Shown here piece after piece: positions 45,277-54,776 of a stretch of DNA of 64,000 nt. The stretch comes from Alcaligenes faecalis. Lineage in GTDB: Bacteria; Pseudomonadota; Gammaproteobacteria; Burkholderiales; Burkholderiaceae_B. A program made the position numbers and the translations under genes. Each line of letters opens with the position of its first letter. Position 1 is the stretch's first letter. The stretch is from assembly GCF_009497775.1 (NCBI RefSeq), contig NZ_CP031012.1:434001-498000 (forward strand). Reading direction: 5' to 3'. The notes under the pieces are model-generated. The model made no database searches and was not told the DNA's origin. It saw only the letters and a list, made by a program, of their open reading frames with translations.

Positions 45277-47136
45277 ATGCCCCAATATCGCTCCCGTACC
45301 TCGACCCACGGTCGGAATATGGCCGGCGCGCGTGCCCTGTGGCGCGCCACCGGTATGAAAGACGAGGATTTCTCCAAACCGATCATTGCGGTGGTGAACT
45401 CCTTTACGCAATTCGTACCGGGTCACGTACACCTGAAAGACATGGGCCAGCTGGTTGCCCGTCAAATTGAAGCGGTCGGCGGTGTGGCAAAAGAGTTCAA
45501 CACCATTGCGGTGGACGACGGTATTGCGATGGGCCACGGCGGCATGCTGTATTCCCTGCCTTCACGCGAACTGATCGCCGATTCGGTGGAATACATGGTC
45601 AACGCCCACTGTGCCGACGCCATGGTGTGTATCTCCAACTGCGACAAAATCACCCCCGGTATGTTGATGGCCGCCATGCGCCTGAACATTCCTGTTGTTT
45701 TTGTGTCGGGCGGACCGATGGAAGCGGGCAAGGTCTACTCGCCAGACGGCAAGACCGTGGTGCAGAAGCTGGATCTGGTGGACGCCATGATTCAAGCCGC
45801 CGACCCTAACGTGACTGATGAACAGGCTGAAGCGGTTGAGCGCAGCGCTTGTCCTACCTGTGGCTCCTGTTCGGGCATGTTTACTGCCAACTCCATGAAC
45901 TGCCTGACCGAGGCTCTGGGCCTGTCCCTGCCCGGTAACGGCACCATTGTTGCCACCCACGCCCGTCGCCAAGGTTTGTTCGAGCGCGCTGGCAGCCTGA
46001 TCGTGGATCTGGCCAAGCGCTACTACGAGCAAGACGACGAATCCGTCCTGCCACGCAACATCGCCACCTACCAGGCCTTTGAAAACGCCATGACCCTGGA
46101 CGTGGCCATGGGCGGCTCTACCAACACCGTGCTGCACTTGCTGGCTGCTGCCCAGGAAGCTGGCGTGGAATTCACGATGGCTGACATAGACAAGATTTCG
46201 CGCCGCGTGCCTTGCCTGTGTAAAGTGGCCCCCGCTACCCCCGAATTCCACATGGAAGACGTGCACCGCGCAGGCGGCATCATGGCGATTCTGGCCGAAC
46301 TGGGCCGCGCCGATTTGCTGAATCTGGATGTGGGTAACGTGCATAGCGGCACCTTGCGTGAAGCCATCAAGCGTTGGGACGTCAAGGGCGACAACGTTAA
46401 AGCCATCAGCGACTTTTTCCGTGCCTCCCCCGGTGGTATTCCTACGCAAGTGGCCTTCAGCCAGGACCGTTACTACCAGGAACTGGACACTGACCGCGCT
46501 AAAGGCTGTATCCGTGACAAGGCCAATGCCTACTCGCAAGACGGTGGTTTGGCCGTGCTGTACGGCAACCTGGCCATCAATGGTTGTATCGTTAAAACCG
46601 CTGGCGTGGATGAAAGCATTCTGACCTTCACCGGCACCGCGCGCGTTTACGAAAGCCAGGACGATTCTGTTGCCGCCATTCTGGACGGCGTGGTCAAGGC
46701 GGGCGATGTGGTCATCATTCGCTACGAAGGCCCCAAAGGCGGCCCAGGTATGCAGGAAATGCTGTACCCCACTTCCTATCTGAAATCCATGGGTCTGGGC
46801 AAAAGCTCGGCCTTGTTCACCGATGGTCGCTTCTCCGGCGGTTCGTCCGGTCTGGTGATCGGTCACGCTTCGCCTGAAGCGGCGGAGGGCGGCAACATCG
46901 CCCTGGTGCAAGATGGCGACACTATCGAGATCGACATCCCCAACCGTCGCATTCACTTGGCCATCAGCGACGAAGAAATGGCCGCACGCCGCGCCGAAAT
47001 GGAATCGCGTGGTTCCAAGGCCTGGAAGCCAGTGAACCGCGAGCGCGTTGTGTCGCAAGCACTGAAAGCCTATGCCGCTTTGGCGACGTCGGCCGACCGT
47101 GGCGCAGTGCGTGATGTATCGCAGCTGGATCGCTAA
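45277..47136 (+). CDS. ilvD: Dihydroxy-acid dehydratase IlvD, 619 aa
   Basis: Dehydrates dihydroxy acids in valine, isoleucine and leucine synthesis, using an Fe-S cluster. Cluster cysteines lie in [13 protein letters not shown] (Cys122) and [19 protein letters not shown] (Cys195), and [19 protein letters not shown] near the end is the family signature. It is monocistronic with a strong terminator. Confidence 0.97.
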   Translation: MPQYRSRTSTHGRNMAGARALWRATGMKDEDFSKPIIAVVNSFTQFVPGHVHLKDMGQLVARQIEAVGGVAKEFNTIAVDDGIAMGHGGMLYSLPSRELIADSVEYMVNAHCADAMVCISNCDKITPGMLMAAMRLNIPVVFVSGGPMEAGKVYSPDGKTVVQKLDLVDAMIQAADPNVTDEQAEAVERSACPTCGSCSGMFTANSMNCLTEALGLSLPGNGTIVATHARRQGLFERAGSLIVDLAKRYYEQDDESVLPRNIATYQAFENAMTLDVAMGGSTNTVLHLLAAAQEAGVEFTMADIDKISRRVPCLCKVAPATPEFHMEDVHRAGGIMAILAELGRADLLNLDVGNVHSGTLREAIKRWDVKGDNVKAISDFFRASPGGIPTQVAFSQDRYYQELDTDRAKGCIRDKANAYSQDGGLAVLYGNLAINGCIVKTAGVDESILTFTGTARVYESQDDSVAAILDGVVKAGDVVIIRYEGPKGGPGMQEMLYPTSYLKSMGLGKSSALFTDGRFSGGSSGLVIGHASPEAAEGGNIALVQDGDTIEIDIPNRRIHLAISDEEMAARRAEMESRGSKAWKPVNRERVVSQALKAYAALATSADRGAVRDVSQLDR

Positions 47137-47154
47137 GCACTAGTCCAGTTCGTC

Positions 47155-47190
47155 AAAACCCCATCTGCCTTTGGCAGGTGGGGTTTTTTT
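47155..47190 (+). terminator. Terminator after ilvD
   Basis: AAAACCCCATCTGCC and GGCAGGTGGGGTTTTTTT form a long stem with a TTT loop 19 bp after the stop codon. Confidence 0.92.
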
Positions 47191-47246
47191 ATGCCTGGAA
47201 GAAACGTACCGGGTAAATACGAATATTCCGGCCTCATCGTCCTGAT

Positions 47247-47277
47247 AGAATCCATTTCATGCAAAACGGGATCCCAT
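47247..47277 (+). promoter_or_regulatory. Motif shared with the gntR promoter, at the cupin operon promoter
   Basis: AGAATCCA, 14 bases, GGATCCCAT occurs here and again, with the same spacing, at 53137-53167 upstream of gntR. Here the second half is the palindrome GGGATCCC. A TAGAAT at 47246-47251 could be the -10 box of the operon, so a bound repressor would block it. Confidence 0.65.
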
Positions 47278-47307
47278 TTTGTTAATTTGGTTTTTAAGGA
47301 GGAAGTG

Positions 47308-47793
47308 ATGAGTGAAATAGATCCAATTACCTTGGCTCCGATTCTTAATCCGGGAGGGATAGGCGGCCCCTTGACCGCGGCTCACCGGGAAATGGCTGTC
47401 AAGCACCGGGATGATCTGGATTGGGACAATCTGCGCTACGAAGGGCAGTTCACCAAGATGATGTTCCACCCCACCCAGGAAGATCCCACCATCCCCAACG
47501 CCGGAGTTGTGAAGTATCTGAAGGGCTCTGGCCATCCTTTGCACAGCCATTACTTCGCCCAGATCTGGTACATCCTGGCGGGCAAGTTCGAGATCAATGG
47601 CGTTGTGTACGGGGAAGGCACCATGGTGTTTCACCCCGATCCGCACTACGAGCATGCGCTGACGACCCTGGAAGATGGCGAGATTCTGTACGTGCAGTAC
47701 ATGGGGCCGACGACCCGCCAGCCCGCTATTTATGAAGGCCGCTTCAATATGAAAACCCGCCGTTCCCTAGAGGAAGAATCCAGAGCGGTGTAA
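47308..47793 (+). CDS. Cupin-domain protein, 161 aa
   Basis: A single cupin barrel: HPLHSHYFAQIWYILAGKFEINGVVYGEG (about 77-105) gives cupin motif 1 with His ligands, and VFHPDPHYEHAL gives motif 2. ATG 47308 follows an ideal AAGGAGG. It leads an operon with a TRAP transporter and an amidase, so it may be an isomerase, a dioxygenase-like enzyme or a sensor for the transported compound. The exact function is unknown. Confidence 0.85.
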   Translation: MSEIDPITLAPILNPGGIGGPLTAAHREMAVKHRDDLDWDNLRYEGQFTKMMFHPTQEDPTIPNAGVVKYLKGSGHPLHSHYFAQIWYILAGKFEINGVVYGEGTMVFHPDPHYEHALTTLEDGEILYVQYMGPTTRQPAIYEGRFNMKTRRSLEEESRAV

Positions 47794-47947
47794 GCGGAGC
47801 AACTTGCATAGCGAGTCACAGGAAAGCTGCTCATGCCGGAATTCATGGGCAGCGTCAAAAAGCAGAAAAAAGCCCGATCAGGGCAAGCTTGGACAAATTA
47901 TTAAAACTGAGCTGACGTTCACTACCACAGGATGCAGGGGGACAATC

Positions 47948-48970
47948 ATGAAACGAATGACAAGACTGGGGATCGCTGTTCTGGCGATGCTTGGCGCGCT
48001 GAGCGCATGCGGTAAAGGCAGTTCCGGCGATGCCGCCAATAATGAGAGCAAAGGTCCGCGGACCTTGCAGCTTGCTCATGTTTCGGTAGAGCAGAGCGAA
48101 GATATGTACCACCACCTGGCAACGAATTTTGCCAAGCGGGTGGAGGAACAAACCAAGGGCGGAATCAAGGTACAAGTGCTGGGTGGTGCCCAGTTGGGTG
48201 GTGAACGCGATGTGGCCGAAGGTATGCAGTTGGGCACGGTGGACATGAGCCTGCTGGCCAGTTTCACGCTGGGCACCTTCGAGAAAAAAGCGATGGTGTT
48301 TGACTTGCCTTATCTGTTCAAGGACTACCAGACAGCATTCAAAACCCTGGATTCCAGCTTTACAGACCCGATTGAGGCAGACCTGGAAAAGTCTGGCCTG
48401 AAAATTCTGGGCTGGGGTCATGGCGGTTTCCGGAATCTGTACAACTCCAAGCATGCTATTCGCAGTTTGTCGGATTTGAGCGGCATGAAAGTGCGTACGC
48501 CGGAAAGCCCCATTTATGTGGATACCTGGCAGGCGCTGGGTGTAAACGTTACCTCCATGGCGTATCCGGAGCTGTTTACCGGCCTGCAGCAAAAGACGAT
48601 TGATGGCGCAGAAAATCCGACGGCCTTGTTCTATACCAGTCGCTTTTATGAAGCAGCACCTTATCTGTCCCGTACAGAGCACGTCTACGTCGCTATTCCC
48701 CTTGTGATCTCCGGGCGAGTGTGGGACACCTTGTCGGATGATGAAAAAGCCATCTTCCAGAAAGCGGCCAGTGAGTCGGTGCAAGAGCAACGTCAGTTCC
48801 TGATCCAGAGTGAAGCGCAGATCGAGAAGAAACTGATGGATGCGGGCGTATCCATTAATGCTGATGTGGACAAAGCACAGTTCCGCAAAGCCGTCATGCC
48901 AATTTATGAAAAATACAAGACGGTGATTGATCCTGATCTGGTCACCCGTGCCGCGGCGCTTTCTCAATAA
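47948..48970 (+). CDS. TRAP transporter solute-binding protein, DctP family, 340 aa
   Basis: A signal peptide with lipobox LSAC (Cys21) suggests a lipid-anchored binding protein. Family landmarks: LQLAHVSVEQSEDMYHHLATNFA, GGAQLGGERDVAEGMQLGTVDM, SGMKVRTPESPIYVDTWQALG (the carboxylate-binding Arg region) and ELFTGLQQKTIDGAENP. TRAP systems of this type import organic acids. ATG 47948 is preferred over the upstream ATG 47804 because it starts the signal peptide. Confidence 0.92.
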   Translation: MKRMTRLGIAVLAMLGALSACGKGSSGDAANNESKGPRTLQLAHVSVEQSEDMYHHLATNFAKRVEEQTKGGIKVQVLGGAQLGGERDVAEGMQLGTVDMSLLASFTLGTFEKKAMVFDLPYLFKDYQTAFKTLDSSFTDPIEADLEKSGLKILGWGHGGFRNLYNSKHAIRSLSDLSGMKVRTPESPIYVDTWQALGVNVTSMAYPELFTGLQQKTIDGAENPTALFYTSRFYEAAPYLSRTEHVYVAIPLVISGRVWDTLSDDEKAIFQKAASESVQEQRQFLIQSEAQIEKKLMDAGVSINADVDKAQFRKAVMPIYEKYKTVIDPDLVTRAAALSQ

Positions 48971-48988
48971 TCCTGGCGGATAACCATC

Positions 48989-49501
48989 ATGAAACACTCT
49001 TTGCTCGATTGGGCCGATAGAGTCAGTACCCGCCTGGACAGCTTATGCAGAACCATGGGAGCGGCATTTCTGGGCTTGATTGTGCTGGCCGCATCGGTAC
49101 AGGTGGCCGGACGCTACTTTATGGGTTACTCCCCACCGTGGATTGAGGAAATCACGCGCTACAGCTTTATCTGGATGATCATGCTGGGCACGGCGGTACT
49201 GGTTAAAAGCAATGGCCATGCGGTGATTGACTTGCTGGTGATGCGACTGAAAGGTAAAGCCCGCCGGGTGCATAACGGAGTAGTGCAGATCGCCATTTTG
49301 ACCTGCGCATTGGTCTTGCTGGTGCAGGGTTTGCAACTGATTGCCATCGTCTACCAGCAGCTTAGTCCTGCGCTGCGTATCTCCATGGCTTATGTGTACG
49401 CAGCCCTGCCCGTTGGTGGTGCCATCATCGCTGTGCAGTGTGTGAATGCCTTGCTGGATGGGTATCGGGATCAGCCCAGCCAGTCGTTGGAGGGGGTGTA
49501 A
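48989..49501 (+). CDS. TRAP transporter small permease, DctQ family, 170 aa
   Basis: Four hydrophobic segments with the family pattern MGYSPPWIEEITRYSFIWMIMLGTAVLVKSNGHAVIDLLV. It links the binding protein to the large permease and is one base from the dctM start. Confidence 0.92.
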   Translation: MKHSLLDWADRVSTRLDSLCRTMGAAFLGLIVLAASVQVAGRYFMGYSPPWIEEITRYSFIWMIMLGTAVLVKSNGHAVIDLLVMRLKGKARRVHNGVVQIAILTCALVLLVQGLQLIAIVYQQLSPALRISMAYVYAALPVGGAIIAVQCVNALLDGYRDQPSQSLEGV

Positions 49502-50794
49502 ATGCAAGAAGCTCTCTTACTTTTTAGCTTGATGTTCACGCTGTTCATCGCGGGCATTCCTATCGCTTTTTCCTTATTGCTGTGCAGTGCGCTGTTTTTG
49601 CTGTTTACCGGCATGCGGCCACTGATTGTTGTGCCGCAGCGCGTGATGGCGGGGCTGGATTCCTTCCCCTTGCTGGCGGTGCCGCTGTTTATCCTGATGG
49701 GAAACCTGATGGAAAAGGCGGGCCTGTCCAAGCGCCTGATTGATCTGATCGATATGCTGGTTGGGCGAGTGCATGGCGCACTGGGCTACGTGACGGTGAT
49801 TGCGTGTGCCATGTTTGGTGCCCTGACCGGCTCGGCCCCGGCGACGGTGGCAGCCATTGGCGCCATCATGATGCCTGCGATGATCGCGCAGAAATACCCG
49901 GCTTCTTTGGCGACGGGGATTACGGCTTCGTCCGGTGCCTTGGGCAATATCATTCCGCCCAGCATTGCCTTGATTCTGTATGGCGCAACCGTCAACGTTT
50001 CTATCCCCAAGCTGTTTGTGGCTAATATCCTGCCAGGTTTGTTGATGGCTCTGGCCTTCATGCTGACCCATATGCTGCTGACCAGAAAGCTGAAGGTGCC
50101 TAGGACCGCAGCGCGCTCCTATACCTCGCAAGAGATGGTGATGGTTGCGCTGAAGGCGATTCCGTCCTTGTTAATGCCCGTCGTGATTCTGGGCGGGATC
50201 TATGGCGGTGTGTTCACGCCTACTGAAGCCGCCGCCGTGGGTGTGGTGTTCAGTTTGGTGCTGGGTGTGTGTTATCGACAGTTCACGTTTGGCACCTTGT
50301 GGCAGGTCATGAAGAGCTCGGTGGAAACCTCTTCCATGGTGGGCATTATCCTGGGTGCAGCCGGCATCTTTGGCTGGATTCTGGCCTCGGCGCGTATCCC
50401 CATGCTGATGGTTACTGAACTGACGCCTTTGCTGGATACGCAGTTTCTGTACCTGGCTTTGTTGGTGGTGTTTCTGCTGCTGGTCGGTTGTGTGATGGAT
50501 GCTGCCGCCAGCATCGTGATCCTGGCCCCGATTCTGGTTCCTATCGGAATTGCATTGGGTGTGGATCCTATCCATTTGGGTGTGGTGTTTTGCGTCAATC
50601 TGGTGGTGGGTTTCTTTACCCCTCCCTTTGGCCTGAATCTGTTCACGACAGTTTCTGTGTCTGGCCAGCCTTACGAGGTCGTGGTCCGGGGTGTCATGCC
50701 TTTTGTGATCGCAGCCATCATCGTCCTGTTCATTCTGGCTTATGTGCCTGATATCTCCCTGGTGCTGGTTCGTTTGATGGAGGCGGCAGCATGA
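49502..50794 (+). CDS. TRAP transporter large permease, DctM family, 430 aa
   Basis: A polytopic ion-coupled transport subunit with about 12 hydrophobic segments; PLLAVPLFILMGNLMEKAGL, LTGSAPATVAAIGAIMMPAM, ITASSGALGNIIPPSIALILYG, GGVFTPTEAAAVGV and NLVVGFFTPPFGLNLF are family signatures. Its stop overlaps the amidase start (ATGA). Confidence 0.94.
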   Translation: MQEALLLFSLMFTLFIAGIPIAFSLLLCSALFLLFTGMRPLIVVPQRVMAGLDSFPLLAVPLFILMGNLMEKAGLSKRLIDLIDMLVGRVHGALGYVTVIACAMFGALTGSAPATVAAIGAIMMPAMIAQKYPASLATGITASSGALGNIIPPSIALILYGATVNVSIPKLFVANILPGLLMALAFMLTHMLLTRKLKVPRTAARSYTSQEMVMVALKAIPSLLMPVVILGGIYGGVFTPTEAAAVGVVFSLVLGVCYRQFTFGTLWQVMKSSVETSSMVGIILGAAGIFGWILASARIPMLMVTELTPLLDTQFLYLALLVVFLLLVGCVMDAAASIVILAPILVPIGIALGVDPIHLGVVFCVNLVVGFFTPPFGLNLFTTVSVSGQPYEVVVRGVMPFVIAAIIVLFILAYVPDISLVLVRLMEAAA

Positions 50795-52239
50795 TGTTGA
50801 GCTCCCAATCTGATGAAGCAATGAGCAAGCCCGAGGGCAGGGTGGATAGGAAGTCTTCAGGGGCTATGGATTTGATCTATGCCAGCGCTGATGAACTGCG
50901 CCGCTTGTATCAAAGCAAGGAGGTGTCACCCGTGGAGGTGGCGCGGGCAACGCTGGATGCGGTGGATCGCTGGAACCCCATTGTTAATGCCTACTGTTAT
51001 TTGGATCGTGATTTGACCCTGCAAGAAGCAGCTGAATCAGAAGCACGCTGGATGGCAGGCGCTGAACGCGGCCCTTTGGATGGCATTCCGTACGGAGTTA
51101 AAGACTTGCTTCTGGTGCGTGGCTTGCCGACTGGTTATGGCTCTAGTGCAGCAAGGATTACGGATGCCGCTCAGGAGGATGCTCCTGCGGTAGCGCGGAT
51201 GCGTGAGGCCGGTGCTGTGCTGGTGGGTAAAACGACGACCTCGGAGTTTGGCTGGAAGGGAACGGCGGACAGTCCTTTAACGGGAGTCACACGCAATATC
51301 TGGGACTTCAGTCTGACCAGCGGGGGCAGCAGTGGCGGTGCAGCTACGGCGCTGGCAGCGGGCATGGGGACGCTGCAAATCGGTACGGATGGCGGTGGAT
51401 CCACCCGGATTCCCGCCAGCTTTTGCGGTGTTACCGGCATGAAAGCCACCTTTGGGGGCGTACCTGCCTGGCCTGCTGGCCCGATGCTGACCTTATCCAA
51501 TGTAGGTCCCATGGCCCGATCCGTGGCGGACCTGAAAGGCTTGCTGAGCGTCATGATGCAAGCCGACTCACGCGATTGGAACTCGGTGCCTTTGCCTCGT
51601 CATGTGCGGGCTCCCGCTCGTACCTTGCAGGGCCTGCGTATCGGTCTGCATCTGGATGAGCATTGCAGCCCCGAGGTCAGGGGCATCATCCAGGCAGCGG
51701 CTGACAAGCTGCAAGAGCAGGGAGCGCATATCGTGCCTACCGAGCTACCCCTGGCCGGTGCAAAAGAGCTGATTACAGCGCATTGGGAAGCTGGGACGGC
51801 CTGGTTGGTGAATCAAGTCTCTGCGGCACAGCGCCCTTTGGTGGACGAAGGTCTGCGCCAGGTTGCCAGCAAGGGCGAGACGAACAGCTTGTCGGATTAT
51901 TACCAAGCCCTGATTGGCCGACAAAAGCTGGGTGAAGCCATGCTTCGGCATTTTGCGCAGTTTGATCTGGTCCTGACGCCTACCGTTCCGATATTGCCGT
52001 TTGAGGCGGGCCGGGAAGCGCCGTCTGACGCCGGTTCGCAGAATTGGCTGGATTGGAATCCCTATACCTATCCCTTCAATTTGACGCGGCAGCCTGCTAT
52101 TTCTTTGCCGGCCGGCCTCAGTGCCTCCGGTTTGCCCGTGGGGCTGCAACTGGTGGCGGGTCTGTATCAGGATGAATGGTTGGTGGATGTTGCCCAACTG
52201 GTAGAGGATTGCCTGCAAGTGCGCAGGCCGCGGTTTTAA
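50791..52239 (+). CDS. Amidase-signature-family amidohydrolase, 482 aa
   Basis: An amide hydrolase with the Ser-cisSer-Lys triad visible: Lys104 (GIPYGVKDLL), cis-Ser in TSGGSSGG (Ser180/181) and nucleophile Ser204 (IGTDGGGSTRIPAS). It is the last gene of the cupin/TRAP operon and would hydrolyse the imported amide in the cytoplasm. In-frame ATGs at 50821 and 50866 are alternative starts; the first overlaps dctM by ATGA. The substrate is unknown. Confidence 0.92.
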   Translation: MMLSSQSDEAMSKPEGRVDRKSSGAMDLIYASADELRRLYQSKEVSPVEVARATLDAVDRWNPIVNAYCYLDRDLTLQEAAESEARWMAGAERGPLDGIPYGVKDLLLVRGLPTGYGSSAARITDAAQEDAPAVARMREAGAVLVGKTTTSEFGWKGTADSPLTGVTRNIWDFSLTSGGSSGGAATALAAGMGTLQIGTDGGGSTRIPASFCGVTGMKATFGGVPAWPAGPMLTLSNVGPMARSVADLKGLLSVMMQADSRDWNSVPLPRHVRAPARTLQGLRIGLHLDEHCSPEVRGIIQAAADKLQEQGAHIVPTELPLAGAKELITAHWEAGTAWLVNQVSAAQRPLVDEGLRQVASKGETNSLSDYYQALIGRQKLGEAMLRHFAQFDLVLTPTVPILPFEAGREAPSDAGSQNWLDWNPYTYPFNLTRQPAISLPAGLSASGLPVGLQLVAGLYQDEWLVDVAQLVEDCLQVRRPRF

Positions 52240-52283
52240 CAATCAGGTGGTTTGTCCGGGGGATCGCAAACCACCTTGATTGT
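52239..52283 (+). other. Long hairpin directly after the amidase gene
   Basis: ACAATCA-GGTGGTTTG pairs with CAAACCACC-TTGATTGT (one bulge) around a GC-rich loop. It has no T-run and precedes the real terminator; it may protect the 3' end of the mRNA. Confidence 0.55.
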
Positions 52284-52286
52284 GCG

Positions 52287-52321
52287 GTGCCACCTCTCCT
52301 TGCGGGTGGCACTGTTTTTTT
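52287..52321 (+). terminator. Terminator of the cupin-TRAP-amidase operon
   Basis: GTGCCACC and GGTGGCAC arms with a ten-base loop are followed by a T-run of seven. The convergent gntR gene ends at 52323. Confidence 0.88.
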
Positions 52322-52322
52322 C

Positions 52323-52976
52323 TTAACGCTCTGGCAACCAGTCCAGGACCAGATTCATGGTCTTGGCAACGTGTTCTGTCATGGCTTCTCGGGCGGCAGT
52401 GCTATTGCGATCTGCCAGCGCGGCGATGATAGCCTCGTGTTCCAGAATATTTTCTTCCATCAGGCGCGGCGGCATTTTCGAGGCAAAGCTCAAAGCACTG
52501 GAGACGCTATCGTTTTGCAGTTCCTGAATCAACTCGTGCAGGCGCTCGTTGTGACTGGTTATCGTAATCAGGTCATGGAAAGAACGGTTGTGCTGCAACC
52601 ACTCCGATCCTTCCTCACTGCGCACACGCGTTCGCAAGGTGCGGGCGTAGTCGGACTGATGCTGCATCAGGACCTCCAGATCCGAGTCCTTGATCCAGTC
52701 CACTGCCAGCTGCGCCGCCAAACCTTCCAGCTCGGCCCGAATCTGAAACGCTTCGCGGATTGATTTGGCAGAAGGAATAGCCACAATCGTGCGCCCGGTC
52801 TTGGTCAGCGAGGTCACACGGCGCGCCTCCAGAAAGCGGAGAGCCTCCCGTACAGGAGTGCGGCTGGTCTGAAACTCCTCCGCTAGTTCGTATTGACTCA
52901 GCGAGTCGCCGGGCCGGTAGTGGCCGGACTGAATGCGTCTAAGGATTTCATCTGCAATTTCGGTTGAGGATCTCAT
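52323..52976 (-). CDS. GntR-family (FadR/FCD type) transcriptional regulator, 217 aa
   Basis: Winged helix at 1-70 (IADEILRRIQSGHYRPGDSLS, then SRTPVREALRFLEA) is followed by a helical FCD ligand-binding domain (FQIRAELEGLAAQLA, then HNRSFHDLI and ILEHEAIIAALADRN), whose His/Asp residues usually bind a metal and an organic acid. It converges on the cupin-TRAP-amidase operon and shares a promoter motif with it, so it probably controls the operon and itself. Confidence 0.93.
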   Translation of the reverse strand: MRSSTEIADEILRRIQSGHYRPGDSLSQYELAEEFQTSRTPVREALRFLEARRVTSLTKTGRTIVAIPSAKSIREAFQIRAELEGLAAQLAVDWIKDSDLEVLMQHQSDYARTLRTRVRSEEGSEWLQHNRSFHDLITITSHNERLHELIQELQNDSVSSALSFASKMPPRLMEENILEHEAIIAALADRNSTAAREAMTEHVAKTMNLVLDWLPER

Positions 52977-53128
52977 GGAGTACGTCTGGTGAGCCCGAGG
53001 CCAGCAGGTGCGTGAATCGTGCTTGATTGCATGCAGAGCACCGGATGACGTGGCTGGTTTTATGGTGCCCGAGCAGCAGATACAGGGCTTGTCTCAGTAA
53101 GGGCGAATTTGTTTTTCTTGACCGAAGA

Positions 53129-53167
53129 TTATATACAGAATCCAGTTTTAATGAATAAGGATCCCAT
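53129..53167 (-). promoter_or_regulatory. gntR promoter with the shared operator-like motif
   Basis: On the minus strand TATAAT (53134-53129) is preceded at 16 bases by TTCATT. The interval and its flank (53137-53167) hold AGAATCCA, 14 bases, GGATCCCAT (plus strand), the motif also found at 47247-47277 before the cupin operon. It straddles the -35 region, as expected for autorepression. Confidence 0.65.
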
Positions 53168-53232
53168 ATCACACAGTTCCCCCAGTCCTTTACAATCGAA
53201 CTATTGTTCACTTTGTGTAGAGAGCCTGCGCC

Positions 53233-54060
53233 ATGACTGATGATCAACGCGCTTTGCAAGCCAGTATCCGTGCGGAATTGGGGATCACGGATCATTTCGA
53301 TGTTCAGCAGGAGATCGAACGTCGCGTCCGCTTTCTAAGTGACTATTTGCTGCGCACCGGCTGCCGTAGCCTGGTCCTGGGGATCAGCGGGGGCGTGGAC
53401 TCTCTGGCAGCAGGGTGCCTGTCTCAGCGAGCCGTAGAGCTGGCACGTGAGCAAGGCCATCAGGCGCAATTCATCGCCGTGCGTTTGCCTTACGGTGAAC
53501 AGGCTGACGAGAAAGATGCCCAAGGTGGCCTGAAGGTCATCAATCCCGACCAGACCTTGGTCGTGAACGTGAAGCCCGCATCGGATGCCATGCTGGAGCA
53601 ATTGCTGGCCTCCGGCCTGAAATTCCGTGATGCCGCTCAACAGGATTTTTTGATGGGCAATATCAAAGCCCGTCAACGCATGGTGGCGCAGTACGCGATT
53701 GCCGGTGCGAATGGTGGTTTGGTGGTCGGCACAGACCACGCCGCTGAAGCCTTGATGGGTTTCTTCACCAAATTTGGTGACGGCGCTGCCGACATCACCC
53801 CCTTGGCGGGTTTGAACAAACGCCGCGTGCGCGCTCTGGCCACGGCAATGGGTGCAACTGATGCTTTGGTCTTTAAAGTCCCGACCGCCGATCTGGAAAG
53901 CCTGAGCCCCTTGAAACCAGACGAAGATGCCTTTGGTGTCAGCTATGACCAGATTGATGATTTTCTGGAGGGCAAAGCGATTGATGATGACGCCACGCAG
54001 ATCATCATCAAAACCTTCCGTGCTTCGGCGCATAAACGTGCATTGCCGGTGGCACCCTGA
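53233..54060 (+). CDS. nadE: NH3-dependent NAD+ synthetase NadE, 275 aa
   Basis: Amidates nicotinic acid adenine dinucleotide using ammonia. The PP-loop SGGVDS (52-57) and the later GNIKARQRM, VVGTDHAAEALMGFFTKFGDGAADITPL and LESLSPLKPDEDAFGVSYDQID segments are typical. There is no glutaminase domain, so it is the short ammonia-dependent form. Ends in a terminator. Confidence 0.96.
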   Translation: MTDDQRALQASIRAELGITDHFDVQQEIERRVRFLSDYLLRTGCRSLVLGISGGVDSLAAGCLSQRAVELAREQGHQAQFIAVRLPYGEQADEKDAQGGLKVINPDQTLVVNVKPASDAMLEQLLASGLKFRDAAQQDFLMGNIKARQRMVAQYAIAGANGGLVVGTDHAAEALMGFFTKFGDGAADITPLAGLNKRRVRALATAMGATDALVFKVPTADLESLSPLKPDEDAFGVSYDQIDDFLEGKAIDDDATQIIIKTFRASAHKRALPVAP

Positions 54061-54130
54061 GCATGACTTGAGGGGATAAAGACAGCCACAGCTGGCACGG
54101 CCTTGTCTAAAGAAGCCCCTGAATATAGAG

Positions 54131-54166
54131 AAACGCCCTGAGGCATCCAGCCTAAGGGCGTTTTTT
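54131..54166 (+). terminator. Terminator after nadE
   Basis: AAACGCCCT(G)AGG and CCT(A)AGGGCGTTT arms with a TTTTTT tail lie 70 bp after the stop codon. Confidence 0.85.
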
Positions 54167-54214
54167 ATTGCCCACAAAAAAAGAAGTCTGGAGTTCTGCA
54201 AGAACAGACTGAAG

Positions 54215-54286
54215 GCATCAGCATCAGCATCAGCATCAGCATCAGCATCAGCATCAGCATCAGCATCAGCATCAGCATCAGCATCA
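54215..54286 (+). repeat. GCATCA hexamer microsatellite, 12 copies
   Basis: Twelve exact tandem copies of GCATCA. The tract lies outside any supported gene, 50 bp after the nadE terminator. Confidence 0.97.
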
Positions 54287-54287
54287 G

Positions 54288-54383
<96 letters not shown>

Positions 54384-54776
54384 ACGTGATGCCTGTTGTA
54401 GCCCCAAGCGACCAAGGATCACAAGACCCGAATCCCTGTTGCAGATTTCAAGCTTTCGTGTGCGGCGTTTAAGCCGCTTCACAGCAGCAGGAGTAGACTT
54501 GGCAAGGCGCGGTGTGAGGCGCAGTTCATTGAGCGTCAGATCCGAGTCAGTCCAATCGAACCGACCCAGTCCTGATGCTGCTACTCAACCCGCCATGATG
54601 AGTCTTGACCCTATGCAGATCGCGGGTGCCGCTCAGAGCCTGCTTCCACCTTGAAAAGTGTTATCAGCTTGTTGTAAGAAACGGGTATTCCTCGGGCTGT
54701 GATCATGCTATCGTCAAAAAAACTTTCGGGCACCGACCCATGCCCAGACCAATAGACAAGAGGGTCTCCACCGTTT

